The position numbers and the translations under genes are program-made. A stretch of 64,000 nucleotides of DNA from Symsagittifera roscoffensis (Eukaryota; Xenacoelomorpha; Acoela; Convolutidae): NCBI RefSeq assembly GCF_963678635.1, contig NC_087065.1:73729345-73793344 (forward strand), read 5' to 3'. Of this stretch, positions 47,901 to 55,735 are shown piece after piece. The notes below the pieces were generated by a model that saw only the letters and a list, made by a program, of their open reading frames with translations, did no database searches and was not told where the DNA came from. Numbering within the stretch: position 1 is the first letter of the stretch; the number at the start of each line of letters is the position of its first letter.

Positions 47901-49664
47901 CTGGATATCAGATTGATAAGAGAAACGACATGAAATGATTGATATAATTGTGACTTCATTAATCACCGAGACATAAAATTTTTGTGCTGAATTGGAGAAA
48001 ATTGTGCTGAAATATTTGTACCAAGTTTCTTATGAGGCCAAACTGTTCACTGGATAGGCGCATAAATTGGTGTTTATATGTCTCTGGAATCAAGAGAAAT
48101 CTTTAAACATGTTGAAACTTTGTCGGAACAATCAAAGAAATCGAAAGAACAAATGACGAACAAATAGAGCGTCCTTGTTGTTGAATACGCTTACAATTCA
48201 CAAATTACACAGTTTGGCCGTGTACTAATTTTTAGAATTTTTCATGAATTTTTTTTGTTCGTATTTATTTTTCGAAAAAAAATTTTGTCGGTTATGCCTA
48301 ACTCATTAATGTACAACGTTCTATTACAATTTTCCTCTCAAAGCGCAAATATTAGTGCAAAAAACGACACTGATTTGAAGAAAAAAGGAAACATTTTTTT
48401 CCTGTTTTTTATGGATGTGGCCGGAACATTCTATGACACTTGCACAGCAAATGGCACTTCTTGTCGCCAGTTAGAGAACGCGTTTTTAATAAATTTAGAC
48501 ACCGAGTACACACCATGAATATACCGGAAGCACACTCCTCGATTCCATGCTGACAAGAGAACCCATATCTGTCGTACTCGGCCCAATACTCACTCTAAAA
48601 CAGATTTGATTAATTGCAGGAAAAACTTGGTTGAAAAACATGAAAAACTTTAAAAAAAACCTGATTGAAAAAGTTTCAAATATTCGAAACAGTTTTAACT
48701 TTTGGCGCGCCCAGAACTTTTTTTTACAAGCGATAAAATAAAGTGCATTTTGGTTATTTTCTTTTTTTTATAGGTCAGTCACTTTAACTCAGTGGTCTGA
48801 GCTAAACGACCCCATTCTACCACGATATTTTGAGTCCATGTCAACCTTTTGAGTGATTTGACGTTTTAGAGAATTTTTCGAATTTTAAACCCATAAAATT
48901 GTAACCTCTTTGGAAATTAGTATTTTCTGTCGACGTTAGATACGCGCTTTATTCTGATTTTAATTGCTAAAAATATAACCATACTGATGAATATATATGA
49001 CGCCCCCCCCCCCCATCTCAGGGATTTCATCCGTGATTACAAAATTTGATCAAAAATACGGTATTTTTAGTGACTTAGGAGAGCTCAGAGCTCAGAAATA
49101 CAATTTGGTCATCAACACGAATAAAAAAATTTGCAAAAAGTTAACTGAGACGCAGAAAATTGTAGAAAGATAGGGTCGTCCAAGCAAGCATGAAAAAGAA
49201 AGAAACCTTTGCGTTTCCGAAGGGCACAAACTCCAACTTCAGAATATTCTGCACTTCGTAGTAAGCTGGTCTAAGAACTTCTGAGAAAAAATGGTCACAG
49301 GGGGGACACCCTGCCTCAAAGTAGATTATCAGGGAAGAGGAGTTACTGCTGTCAGTTGACGATGATGTGACTCTGAGTTCAGGAGTTGCGCCGACATCCT
49401 AGAAGCAACAATCCGGAATCGAACAAACCCGAAATGAAAATGGAACCTTAAGCTAATGCTCAAAGTGTTAATTTGAAGCTAATTACATTATCATCAAAAC
49501 CATTTAAAATCAGACTATAGGCTTCTTTTTCAACCGGCATGAATCTTCAGAAAAACTAAGTAATGGTTAACACTTATCAAAAAACTCATTATGAAACGAA
49601 ACTCATCATAAAAGCATACCTGATGAAAGATCGAAATACTAAAGAACAAAATCGCAAAAATCAT
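27800..49664 (-). CDS. GILT (gamma-interferon-inducible lysosomal thiol reductase), six exons
   Basis: GILT enzymes reduce protein disulfides in the acidic endolysosome. Coding exons, in transcript order, are 49664-49620, 49398-49207, 48594-48514, 29867-29616, 28699-28619 and 27829-27800. Every junction is GT-AG in phase 0, giving 226 codons, a usual GILT length. Residues 1-15 are a signal peptide (MIFAILFFSISIFHQ). The active site is CPPC at about 46-49. PFGNAK is at 74-79, CQHGIEEC at 93-100, an ACA cysteine exactly eight residues after that signature, IMEC at about 154-157 and TPWVNFNG at 183-190. A terminal Cys is in PTVCTQ. An N-glycosylation site (NKT) lies near 172. Intron 3 is about 18.6 kb and full of transposons. 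No break was found. Orthology to a named gene is not claimed. Confidence 0.94.
28173..28566 (+). mobile_element. hAT-like element in GILT intron 5, eroded ends
   Basis: Homologous along its length to 62587-62937: 'gaatttaggggtgaccccc', 'acccaaagggtcccccc', 'cctatatactatttttga', ending 'cctagatctgcccctg'. The left end is mutated (CAGTAGCG instead of CAGGGGCG) and no target duplication is visible. It is an older insertion. Confidence 0.8.
28619..28699 (-). CDS. GILT exon 5
   Basis: Acceptor TATTTGCAG, donor GTAAAT, 27 codons. Ends TFIKTVCHSVDQ, matching the conserved C-terminal helix with one Cys in GILTs. Phase 0 on both sides. Confidence 0.9.
29478..30290. repeat. segment shared with the 10665-12281 transposon
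   Basis: 29478-30290 matches 11135-11934 almost base for base. It covers intron DNA, exon 4, a G-run near 29938, and about 118 bp of the transposon's right inverted repeat. Homology ends at 'gtagtaattt', where LTR element 1 begins. A left inverted repeat is absent here. Confidence 0.92.
29616..29867 (-). CDS. GILT exon 4 (PWVxxNG)
   Basis: Acceptor CGCGCTAG before GCGTGC and donor GTAAGA, 84 codons. Starts ACAV, then LILC, FC, IMECLAGKDGE, NKT and TPWVNFNG. An internal AG at 29828-29829 preceded by CTAACT could act as an alternative acceptor, but it would break phase and lose the ACA cysteine. A second, frameshifted copy sits at 11272-11522. Confidence 0.94.
30281..30451 (-). repeat. 3' LTR of element 1 (shortened)
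   Basis: Matches the 5' LTR from TGTCGTACAGTGC inward. The match fades about 40 bp before the expected CA end, at a patch 'ttccgatgagtagtaa' that both the LTR and the neighbouring transposon repeat contain. Confidence 0.75.
30689..31402 (-). pseudogene. element 1 pol C-terminal region
   Basis: A 237-codon open frame rich in Lys, Arg, Ser, Thr and Glu, low in hydrophobic residues. It corresponds to the tail downstream of the integrase core in element 2. It is not an independent gene. Confidence 0.6.
32140..32502 (-). pseudogene. element 1 integrase zinc-binding region
   Basis: Contains AINNRIHAFHHGKSNMFDA, the His-His part of an HHCC integrase N domain, and upstream residues shared with element 2 near 38.7-38.9 kb. 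The following core (about 31600-32000) is broken. Confidence 0.75.
32849..33764 (-). pseudogene. element 1 RT thumb and RNase H, two broken frames
   Basis: 33764-33285 contains the connection FMGSIHSLHKYLPALAE and the RNase H start FVCDASHNGLGA with the catalytic Asp intact. 33268-32849 continues with FVVVTDHKALISIL and LADYLSHHP. A stop lies between them and other lesions lie nearby. Confidence 0.85.
33724..34302 (-). pseudogene. element 1 reverse transcriptase core
   Basis: Has SRELNKQVHKTKYKMPNIEE, TTMDLTYAYDQ and the catalytic FIDDVLVV motif (Phe replacing Tyr of YxDD). It ends in a frameshift, with the continuation in another frame from 33764. Confidence 0.88.
34373..35020 (-). pseudogene. 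element 1 protease region, catalytic Asp lost
   Basis: The aspartic-protease motif that reads WIDSGS in element 2 is WINSRS here (near 34740-34780), so both the catalytic Asp and the Gly are replaced. Downstream IIERDLMPQLGL matches the second protease block. Gag and protease are in one frame through SSSSDGDYMVM, unlike element 2, which has a stop there. Confidence 0.85.
35021..35544 (-). pseudogene. element 1 gag
   Basis: A start codon at 35546-35544 follows the LTR directly. The capsid-like beginning ITGFWPSKCIEPPMLWE matches element 2 gag. Two zinc knuckles at about 35065-35165 are out of frame with the start. Stops and shifts make it non-functional. Confidence 0.8.
35546..35755 (-). repeat. 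5' LTR of element 1
   Basis: 210 bp, minus strand TGTCGTACAG to CAACA. The next bases, TGTCGCAGCCAGCAG, occupy the primer-binding site and resemble that of element 2. Confidence 0.85.
35756..36511. repeat. two diverged tandem units (about 430 bp) of the intron repeat
   Basis: 35756 onward and about 36188 onward share, in order, 'ggtatacatatgatcttacg', 'aagtttcattgaattatgt.tacgtaaaacag', 'ggggaaa', 'caacgtcctaca' and 'cacatgg.ctgattgcttcaaaaattg'. The first 130 bp also matches 30117-30250 and 11762-11890. Confidence 0.8.
36516..36736 (-). repeat. 3' LTR of element 2
   Basis: 221 bp. Contains 'acatcaaa' twice where the 5' LTR has it once. A short purine run GAGGGAA precedes it (minus strand). 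A longer conserved tract CAGGGAGAGGGTGGACCA lies at about 36814-36833 and is shared with element 1 near 30645-30665. Confidence 0.93.
36970..38512 (-). pseudogene. element 2 integrase core and C-terminal tail
   Basis: In frame from a TAA near 38510: LQLDFWGPI gives the first catalytic Asp, IFMDQGSSFT the second and TGCVERTIG the Glu, with 35 residues between the second Asp and the Glu (DD35E). A long hydrophilic tail follows, with no chromodomain or GPY/F block recognised. The core looks intact, but it is cut off from the zinc-binding domain by stops. Short downstream frames near 36864-37070 complete the tail. Confidence 0.88.
38513..39225 (-). pseudogene. element 2 linker and integrase zinc-binding domain
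   Basis: After a polar linker, the HHCC domain reads RIHFFHHGRSNMFDAARHVW and ends DGCKECTDAG at about 38530. A stop after NCLWID (38680) and another before SLKPLCAKS interrupt it. Confidence 0.82.
39343..39888 (-). pseudogene. element 2 RNase H
   Basis: Begins HKDIRIVCNASHIGLGSVLE. The usual catalytic Asp of the DAS motif is Asn here, while element 1 retains Asp. Later EMLAVVWG, TDHKALVSLL and IGLADYLSRHP are typical. The upstream frame is separated by a TAA (near 39925). Confidence 0.9.
39909..40838 (-). pseudogene. element 2 reverse transcriptase
   Basis: A 309-codon frame with LALESRELNKQVHKNKYQMP, FFTTMDLTYAYGQF, GLTTMPAEFQRVMDA and catalytic HAFIDDILVIS, then FMGSIHSLHK. A single-base loss in a T run near 40030 shifts the frame after HKF. 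Up to that point the RT core is intact. Confidence 0.92.
40918..41346 (-). pseudogene. element 2 protease region
   Basis: The aspartic-protease motif AWIDSGSPISIFTIG is intact at about 41215-41260, followed by a TAA. The second part (41178-40918) has PSTIGRDLMPALGL. The frame is continuous with gag except for the TAG at 41347-41349. Confidence 0.85.
41347..42450 (-). CDS. element 2 gag, intact 367 codons
   Basis: Encodes the particle protein of an LTR retrotransposon. An alpha-helical capsid-like region (about 20-230) with AFWPSKCTEAPMLWEHW and LYLCLGERG leads to an RGG-rich stretch (about 245-280). Two zinc knuckles follow: an unusually wide CYNCDQSGFTPDHIPKC and a canonical CNFCKKNGHYERTC. 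An acidic tail ends in TAG. The ATG at 42450-42448 straddles the LTR and primer-binding-site junction, so there is no untranslated leader after the LTR. Confidence 0.9.
   Translation of the reverse strand: MAQQAGQSAGSGKNPVGITAFWPSKCTEAPMLWEHWITRFTWGVIAKHSFNPTAFYFDRTLTAAQITDLPEEVSGKNRLEAEQTLISNLYLCLGERGKDELHNRKPHLDLATTRYPRVLDEFESVFRKERNETFETYQLLSRKQRDGETLEEFHSVLCGLAARCSLGALERRVLRDVFIVNMSNKEAQTELCRSTKTPDEVFRIALSYERGDKYAKLYKAFGGGLTAAPVGSLQIKAEPISAIRGGYRRPFQRGGRGFGRGGTRGRGGADRKCYNCDQSGFTPDHIPKCPARNATCNFCKKNGHYERTCRGRRSTNRGRVGMINEDGTDGGIEQDYPEESVSNYGSSVGWVTDSKAPAHGWDSDSST
42432..42449 (-). promoter_or_regulatory. primer-binding site, tRNA-Ser-like
   Basis: Minus strand TGGCGCAGCAAGCAGGAC directly after the LTR. 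TGG pairs with the CCA of a tRNA. The following CGCAGC-AGCAGG is complementary to the 3' end of animal tRNA-Ser(UGA) as I know it, apart from one position. It is also translated as the first gag codons (MAQQAGQ). Confidence 0.7.
42450..42662 (-). repeat. 5' LTR of element 2
   Basis: 213 bp, TG...CA, supplying promoter and R-U5. The element's start codon uses its last base. Confidence 0.93.
42667..43720. other. GILT intron 3, no further feature
   Basis: AT-rich intronic DNA. The small ORFs at 43365-43574 and 43513-43821 have no recognisable domain. Confidence 0.5.
43724..44264 (+). mobile_element. Helentron-like family P copy (tandem, first)
   Basis: Starts TTGTTCCGACTTTCGATACG and ends AGTCGGAACATTCAGGGC-hairpin-'ccctgatacgagtagtcttg'. 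The central palindrome is intact at about 43951-43984. Confidence 0.75.
44265..44769 (+). mobile_element. Helentron-like family P copy (tandem, second)
   Basis: Abuts the first copy head to tail at 'cttg|ttgttccg'. It lacks the central palindrome: the sequence is 'attaacgcctaagc' at about 44490, where copy 1 has the hairpin between two 'attaacgc' repeats. Confidence 0.75.
44856..44910. repeat. (TA)n microsatellite
   Basis: Uninterrupted AT dinucleotides for about 55 bp. Confidence 0.98.
45395..45765. mobile_element. decayed relative of the 10.7-kb TIR element
   Basis: Contains 'aaaaaagggttattttggctttttaatcgatcaaaaattacgctgaaa', and ends 'cattttgtccagataatttaaatcagcacta'. Both correspond to the inverted repeat of the 10665-12281 element (right terminus AATTTAAATCAGCACTG). 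One end only is clear; heavily mutated. Confidence 0.65.
45766..47077. other. GILT intron 3, no gene seen
   Basis: AT-rich, with a poly-C run at about 46695. The stretch 46882-46965 (plus) has an acceptor-like CTCAG and a short open frame but no donor or known motif; it is not called. Confidence 0.45.
47078..47762 (+). mobile_element. Helentron-like family R copy
   Basis: Starts TGTTCCGACCATTTG, shares 'cacaaaatcagctatcac' and 'cgagcgagcaggcttgcaat' with 24764-25384, and ends 'tcggacgactctgtg...aaccggctacccttgtt'. It contains an internal 85-bp duplication 'agttagtttttatagtattttagtgcc' (47400-47545). Confidence 0.7.
47763..48513. other. end of GILT intron 3, no feature
   Basis: AT-rich. Near 48420 'ggccggaacattctatgacacttgcacag' resembles a decayed family R 3' end. 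No gene. Confidence 0.45.
48514..48594 (-). CDS. GILT exon 3 (CQHGxxEC signature)
   Basis: Acceptor CTGTTTTAG, donor GTGTGT, 27 codons. Contains YGFSCQHGIEECASGIFM, the GILT signature. Phase 0 at both ends. The reading frame would continue past the donor to a TAG, but the cysteine spacing restored by joining to 29867 supports splicing at 48513. Confidence 0.93.
49207..49398 (-). CDS. GILT exon 2 (CPPC active site)
   Basis: Acceptor TTCTAG, donor GTTTCT, 64 codons. After a Ser/Thr-rich linker with NSS it reads LIIYFEAGCPPCDHFF, the thioredoxin-like strand and active-site CxxC, and ends LEFVPFGNAK. GILTs usually have 'xxYYExLCPxCxxF' and 'PYGNA' here. Confidence 0.95.
49620..49664 (-). CDS. 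GILT exon 1 (start codon and signal peptide)
   Basis: ATG at 49664-49662 opens a 15-codon hydrophobic segment, MIFAILFFSISIFHQ, followed by donor GTATGC. It is the only ATG with a signal peptide and phase-0 donor just upstream of exon 2. Intron 1 is 221 bp. The 5' untranslated region and promoter could not be defined. Confidence 0.85.
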
Positions 49665-50990
49665 GGCAAGCAGTTGATTTAAGAAATCAGAAAAGTAGAG
49701 AAATGTACTAAATACTGCATAGATTTATTTGTAGATTGATCGATATCAAAATTGACAAACGAATCCTTTGAGATAACGTAAGTACAAAAGCAGTCAACTG
49801 CTTTAAGAAAGCTCCTACCATAAGTTAAAACATGGTCATAAGGTCGTAAAGCTCGTTTAGATTTCATGCGTCGGGTCCAATAACTAGCCTTTCGTTAAAA
49901 GAAAAGACTGTCCATGAACACGATAACTCCATGGCATCCTTAAGTTTTATTAAACCTTTTGCAAGCGTTCAATTAGGGGCGGGCTTAGAACCACCCTGAG
50001 AGTCCCCTTTGGTAATATTTTATGACATCCATTTTAAGTCAAGCAAACCTGAAAGTCAATCAAACCTAACTTTGAAGGCAGTTCGCGCTGAAAGACGCAA
50101 TTTTTTGGTCAACACTTTCCAAAAAAAAGGAAACGTGGCGCAGAAAGTTAAAATCATAGTTAAAATCATTATCGTCAAAATCATAATCGTCAAAAATTTT
50201 ATAATTGATTAAAAATTTCAGAAAGCGGTATAACATTGATAGGGAAAAAAGAACTTCGCAAATTTTTAGTGAGAATGGCATAAATAGGGAAAATGGAACT
50301 TCGCAATTTTAAAGGAAGAAAAAAACTTCGGAATTGAAATGAAAAGAATAATTAGTCATAGTTTTTTAAAATCAGAAAGTGAAATCTGGGCTTACCCGTT
50401 CCCCTCTCTCCCATTCACATGTTCAGTAGTAACTTGATTGTACATATAAGTGTAACCCGAACTTGTTAACTTTTTGATGTTTTTCAATTCACCGGGGAAA
50501 AATTTGTTAAAGTTGTTATTCCCGAATTCCTCAACGAACAAACCAGAAACGTCCTTGGTAGATCATTATATATCGATATTAAAGCTTTTCCCGGGTCTCG
50601 GTCCGCGACTTATTTTTTGACTTTGTCGGTCGTGCCGAATGTTAATTCTGCGACCAAAAATTCATTGCCTGGAGAGGGTCTTAAGTCGCGGAAGAAGTCT
50701 AAAAATAATAAAAATACAGAATCTTGGTCGCAATGGTCGAAAAATTAGTCGAAGCATGGTCAAAAAATTAGCATCCTTCGGAATTTGAGGATCCGACCTC
50801 GTGTCGACGGGGTCTGAACCTACCATGCTAGACATTATCCATTCTCGCACTGAACGTTTGTAATTTGAACTCTATTTAGATCAAGCTGTTACTTTCGCGC
50901 AGTCACAATTGGGTTCAAATATGTGCCCGCATTGTAGAAAAATTAGTCGTGTGAGTCAGTAAAACATCACATGGACTAATTAAAGCAAAG
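49665..50990. other. upstream of GILT; no gene; weak tRNA-like spot
   Basis: No promoter could be fixed. At 50775-50855 (minus) 'tgcgagaatggataatg' and 'ggttcagaccccg' are spaced like A and B boxes of a tRNA-derived SINE head, but do not fold as a tRNA. A fragment near 49972 ('aggggcgggcttagaa') recalls the hAT-like family start. Confidence 0.35.
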
Positions 50991-50999
50991 CAGACACAA

Positions 51000-51495
51000 A
51001 GCTGGCCTCTCTTTTCTCGTTTTTTTTCTTTGTGATTTTTTTAACCAAAGATTTGATTTTCTAACCAGTATGTTTGACGGGAGTTTTCTTACATCATCTC
51101 AAAGCTACTGATGTCTGGAGATTCAAACTAAAAATTTTCCTCTGTGATCAATTTAATGAAATTCTGGGGGTTTGAATTTAGCTAATGTATAATGATTGAT
51201 TCCGATACATTCACTAAATAAAAATGCAGGCGGCGAAATCATCCTGCTTAGAAATCGCTGCAAATTAAATTGAGGCAAGCTATTTGGTTTAATTAAAAAG
51301 TGGCTTTATGTAACATATTCAGTTTGTACTTTCAATAATCAGTTCGTACTTTCAAAACCAAAAAAAAATCGGAAACCAAAATTTAAACTGTTTTCATTTC
51401 TTTCTTGATTGCACTATTTTTTTCAATCAAAACCTACTCCATAGATAATTAAAAAGTCTCTGTAACATTTAAGGCGTAGCTCTGATATGATCAGG
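51000..51495 (+). mobile_element. decayed family P-like element
   Basis: Keeps the order of family P: 'aaccagtatgtttgacggg', 'atttagctaatg...aaat', 'gcttagaaatcgctgcaaattaaattgaggcaagctatttgg', 'ctccatag', 'taacatttaaggcgtagctctgatatgatcagg'. Strongly diverged. Confidence 0.5.
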
Positions 51496-51499
51496 TTCT

Positions 51500-52660
51500 T
51501 ACTCATTAGGCTGCACTTAATTACTTTCACCGCATTTTATTTGCTTAGTCAATCTTAGAGAAGAATTTAAATGTTGCAGAATTATTTCATTAAAGACAAA
51601 AAACATTTTGTAATTAGAAATTGTAAATTCCAATACATTTTTTGATGAAAAAATTCAATTTATTTATTGCAAAAATGCAAAAGAGATTTAATGTTAGGAA
51701 GCCCTGGGTATCTCAAGAGACCTCAAGCTTGTTAATTTAATTGAATACAGGAGGTTAAAAACATTCAAAAAAGTTCGGTTACGAATAAAAAAAAACTAAT
51801 TTTCAGTTGAAAGCAACTTTGATCTGTTTTTCAAAACTGACAAAACCAATATAATCAAAAAAAATAAAGTTTTGCTCAGGATCAATAAATTAGTCAGCTG
51901 CCTTTTGCGCCAAGTTTTTGCCTTTAAAATTTTTTTTATCATGAAAAATGGCCTCTAATCCCGAGAAAATTTATCGTGCTTAAGCATTCTGCTTTATACA
52001 CGGTTGCTATTCGTATTTTTTTGATCTCAGGTGGTAACTACTCGCGACAGAAACATTCTAATGGTTGAACACACGCTAAATAGAAATTATGTTAAGAAAA
52101 GCAAAATCAATCTTGCTTTAAGTTTTGAGGAAAAAGTTTCGACTATTCTATCCCAATTTGCCCATTCAGCTAAAATAGGACGCCTATTTTAGCATAATCC
52201 CACCAAAACTAACTTTTTTTTACTACTAGATCAATCTAAACATATTTCTACAACTGATATAATTATTTGAAGTTTATTTGTTTTTTTTTGTGAGATTTAG
52301 CATCTAATGAAAGCATTTATTGCATGCTAGTATGAACTTAAAGAAATTTCCCGAACAAAACTATTTCTGCGAAGAAAAGTTTTTGCGCAAATAAAGCACT
52401 TAATCAACTAAGCAAAGGCGACTTGATCTTTTCCTAGATTTCTTCTGCAATCCAATAGAGCCAACTTGGCGTTCATAAGCCAGTTGATAATCTAAATGAG
52501 ACGGAAATATCAAACTAATCGAAACAGAAGCTTGTATTTTCGATTACGTTCTTTACCGTTCCTTGGAAACCTCTCTCATAATATTAATGCATAACTACTT
52601 GTTATTATATTAATGATTCCAGTTTGTTATATGATCTTTCCCGATTGAGTTGCTCGTATT
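51500..52660. other. no feature seen
   Basis: AT-rich intergenic DNA without supported ORFs or repeat ends. Confidence 0.45.
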
Positions 52661-52669
52661 ATACTTCGA

Positions 52670-53290
52670 CTTTGAAAGTCGAGCAAGTGCAGTTTTGTGA
52701 CTGAGATTCTGTGTCGAGAAGCAGTTTTGAGTCAAGCAGATAGTCGAAACGTAACCGATTGTGCCCGAAAATTTCAAAACATATCAAGCATAGTCAAAAA
52801 ATTTTGACTAAATCGAGCATAGTCAAAACGTAGGCCGAGCATGCCTTAAATTTTCAAAATTGTTAGTTTTGTCAATCATAAGAACAAAATTATGTACCAA
52901 TAATCGAAAATACGGACGGATATCTACTTGAATTGTGTTTACTGATTTACCAGTTTCTTAGTCACGCCGGTTGAAGCGAATTTGAGGTGGATAGAATAAC
53001 TTTTTTCTGTTTAACGAAAAAAACGAGACGGTCGAAACAAAATTGTTTCTGGTCGAGAACGTTGAAACACATCAATGAGGGCCGAGCAAATAAACTTTCC
53101 AAAAGTTTCGGACGAGAGAGTTGAGAAAGCCGAAATATATCGAAGTTTGGTCCAGACCTTCGAAACATATTTGAAGTGGGTCGAAAAAAGTCCAAACATA
53201 CCGAGTCGAGACGGTCGAATTATATAGATTTTTGGTCGAGAAAGTCGAAACGTACGTCGAGGACTTCGGCCCGGGGTGAATTTTTGAAGC
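52670..53290. repeat. diverged tandem repeat with 'ggtcgaga..gtcgaaacatat' unit
   Basis: At least ten imperfect units of about 40-50 bp contain 'gtcga(g/a)a' and 'cgaaacatat'. A related patch is at 60810-61000. Open frames on the minus strand translate the unit (for example FRPSRLGMF) and are not taken as genes. Confidence 0.7.
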
Positions 53291-54285
53291 CTCGGTAATT
53301 CATAGATGTTCCAAAAAAGCGCGGGTCTAGTAGTTTTCAAAAGGCTGGCCGCTTCATTCTAAATTGAATCCAAAGTCAAAATCTATTGGCTATTGTTATC
53401 ACATTAGACCTGAGAAGACGTTCGAAAAGTGTTGGCGTCAAATTCTGTCTTTTTTCATGAGTTAAAGCCCTGCAAGGTAGGCGAACGAGTAATATTTTCA
53501 CACTTATTCGAAAACGAGAACTATATTTTGTCGCGACTTCATTTAATTGCCCTAATAGGACTAAGAAACTGAAAAAGAGTAAGCAACCAGCATAAGCAAA
53601 AGTCAAACTACATTTATAAATTGTTCATTTGCTCAAAAATTTCAACAAACCAGTTCTTTCATTTTTAAATTTTGAGTCAGCGGAATTTTAGTTTTTTGTT
53701 TATTATTGTTTCCATGCACTTGGGCTAGTTAACACCGCGCAAAAAAAAACAATCAGTAGAAAAAAACAGTAAAAGTAAAAAAAGGTTCTGACCTAGGGGT
53801 ATTTATTATCACGGGATTGTGTTTGGAAACACACTCACACACTCAACTTATTAGAAAATCAAATAGGACGCCAAAATGTCTGAATTTCGATAATTTTATG
53901 GAAAATGTTTTTCATACTGTTCCTATGAATAAAAATACCGTTCGAAAAAAAACTTGATTATAACTTTTTGTACTAGATTGTGTGGCTATAAAGTGTAATT
54001 AACCTTGAAGCCACACAATTGAGTACAATTGAATATAATCTAGTTTTTCCTTGAAAAATAAACCAATCGTATTCAATTTAAAACCAATTCTAATTGTTTT
54101 TAACCAAAAAATACTCGGTAATGTTGGATTGTAAAATTGCGAAAAACAGTCAAGTTAAATTCCAATTTTATTCACTTGTAATCGAATATAGTTAAAATCT
54201 ATAGAGCCCGACCTTTGTAGTCATTAATTGTTGGTTATTATTCATAGTTAATCCATTATAATGGCAAAAAATTCACCGTAGAAGC
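53291..54285. other. no feature seen
   Basis: AT-rich intergenic DNA. No supported ORFs or transposon ends. Confidence 0.45.
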
Positions 54286-54289
54286 GAAA

Positions 54290-54720
54290 AAGCTTACGTG
54301 ACGGAAAAACTTGACTTTCCAGAAAAAAAGGCTCGCCAAAACTTTTTTATATCAGCCAAAGGCTATTGTTGGCCTGAGTTTAAAAAAATTCTACATTAAC
54401 CAATTTTGTAGAAAAAGGGGGTTCAAAGATAGCCAAATTGGCCAATTTAGGTAAATTACCGCGTGATATACCTCTTGCTATTAACGTGTAAGCTGAGATT
54501 TAGTCCGTCTTAGAAGTTGTTCTATTTATTTGATCTAATTAATACTTAGCTATATCATAAATGAGTTACTTTGTACTTGGTAAAGCGTGTGCGAGGATGC
54601 TTTTTGAAATTCATATTAGAAAATTTCATCAATTTTTCTAAAACAAACACTACTCCATAGGATTTAAAAGGCATGCTCGCAACATTCAGGACTGCACCCG
54701 AAAATAAGTAGTCTTGTTTC
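54290..54720 (+). mobile_element. decayed family P-like element
   Basis: Family P order is readable: 'ggctcgccaaaact', 'ttggcctgag', 'gttcaaagatagccaaattggcca', 'ttaccgcgtgatatacctcttgctattaacgtgtaagctgag', ending 'caacattcaggactgcacccgaaaataagtagtcttgtt'. Confidence 0.6.
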
Positions 54721-55246
54721 GTTTATGGAATCGATACGTAAATTTACGACCTCAATTCTCTCGACACCTCCATTTCCTAAACTTTCCAAAGAAACAATTA
54801 GCGTTTGTAACGCATTTATTAATACAAAAAGAATTTAGACTCATATAGACTCATTTAGACTAGAATCATATGGAAAACAGGTAGTCACTTTTATTTCAGA
54901 AAACAAAAACTTGAATCGACAATTAGAAAGAAAATTCTGTAACGTCTCCGAAGCTGTGTTAAGTTCATCAATGAAAAACCTAACAATAGCACCTATAGCG
55001 TTCGCGTTATCACTTTGGAACTCTTAAACATAAAAACACTACATAAATGACTTGGACTGCTTGATTGCTTTGCGCAGTCGAATATTTAAAACAATAATCA
55101 TACAAATAAAGTTTCAAATTGAAAAATTGAACGTCATGTTTCAGTTAAAGCTGTACAAGAATGTTTGAAACCCAAATCAGTACAGTCTAATCGACAGATT
55201 ACTAATATCAAATTTGATATTTAACAGTCAAAACTAAACTGCAACA

Positions 55247-55735
55247 AAACTGCTCGTATCAAGGCGAAGCCCTGAATGTTCCGACTGCCTTTTAAGGTCT
55301 ATGAAGCAGAAATATGATGAAAAAATTAAATATAAAAAAATGAAAAAAAAATTGAGATTTTTTGTGAAAATCATCTCCCCACACGCCATATAAAGTACAA
55401 AGTGATAAATTTAACTTCTAGTAACAAATCAATTATGGCAATTAAGCTTCTTTCAACCAATTTGAAACGATTTCTAAGACGGATTAAATCTACGCTTACG
55501 CGTTAATTGTCCCGAATTGTCCAAAATGCCAATCTTAAACCCCCATAACTTTACGAAAAATGATCACAGGTGAAAAATCTTTTCTAACTAAAGCTTGGGA
55601 CAACAATACTTTTCGAATTATGTTGAAAAATTCCGTCAAAAATGGCTAGTTAAAAAGTCGAAATTTGTCGGAAGAAAAAAAAACCCACCCCGAGCACAAA
55701 TATTCCGTTACTTTCCTATCAAAAGTCGGAACAAA
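55247..55735 (-). mobile_element. family P copy, palindrome deleted
   Basis: 3' end 'gctcgtatcaaggcgaagccctgaatgttccgactgcc' and 5' end 'ctatcaaaagtcggaaca'. The sequence 'acgcgttaattgtcccg' shows a clean loss of the hairpin between GCGTTAAT repeats. Confidence 0.75.

Noticed and set aside
48498-48513. Alternative exon 3 donors in GILT (TGT|GTACTC or GGT|GTCTAA)
   Set aside because: They fit only the inner acceptor of exon 4 and delete the conserved ACA cysteine. The 48513/29868 pair restores cysteine spacing and phase 0.
48255-48518. Plus-strand 87-codon ORF overlapping GILT exon 3
   Set aside because: The minus strand carries CQHGIEEC with splice sites and correct phase; the plus ORF is a shadow.
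50775-50855. tRNA or SINE head (A- and B-box-like motifs on the minus strand)
   Set aside because: No cloverleaf forms and no second copy was seen in the window. It is kept only as a remark.
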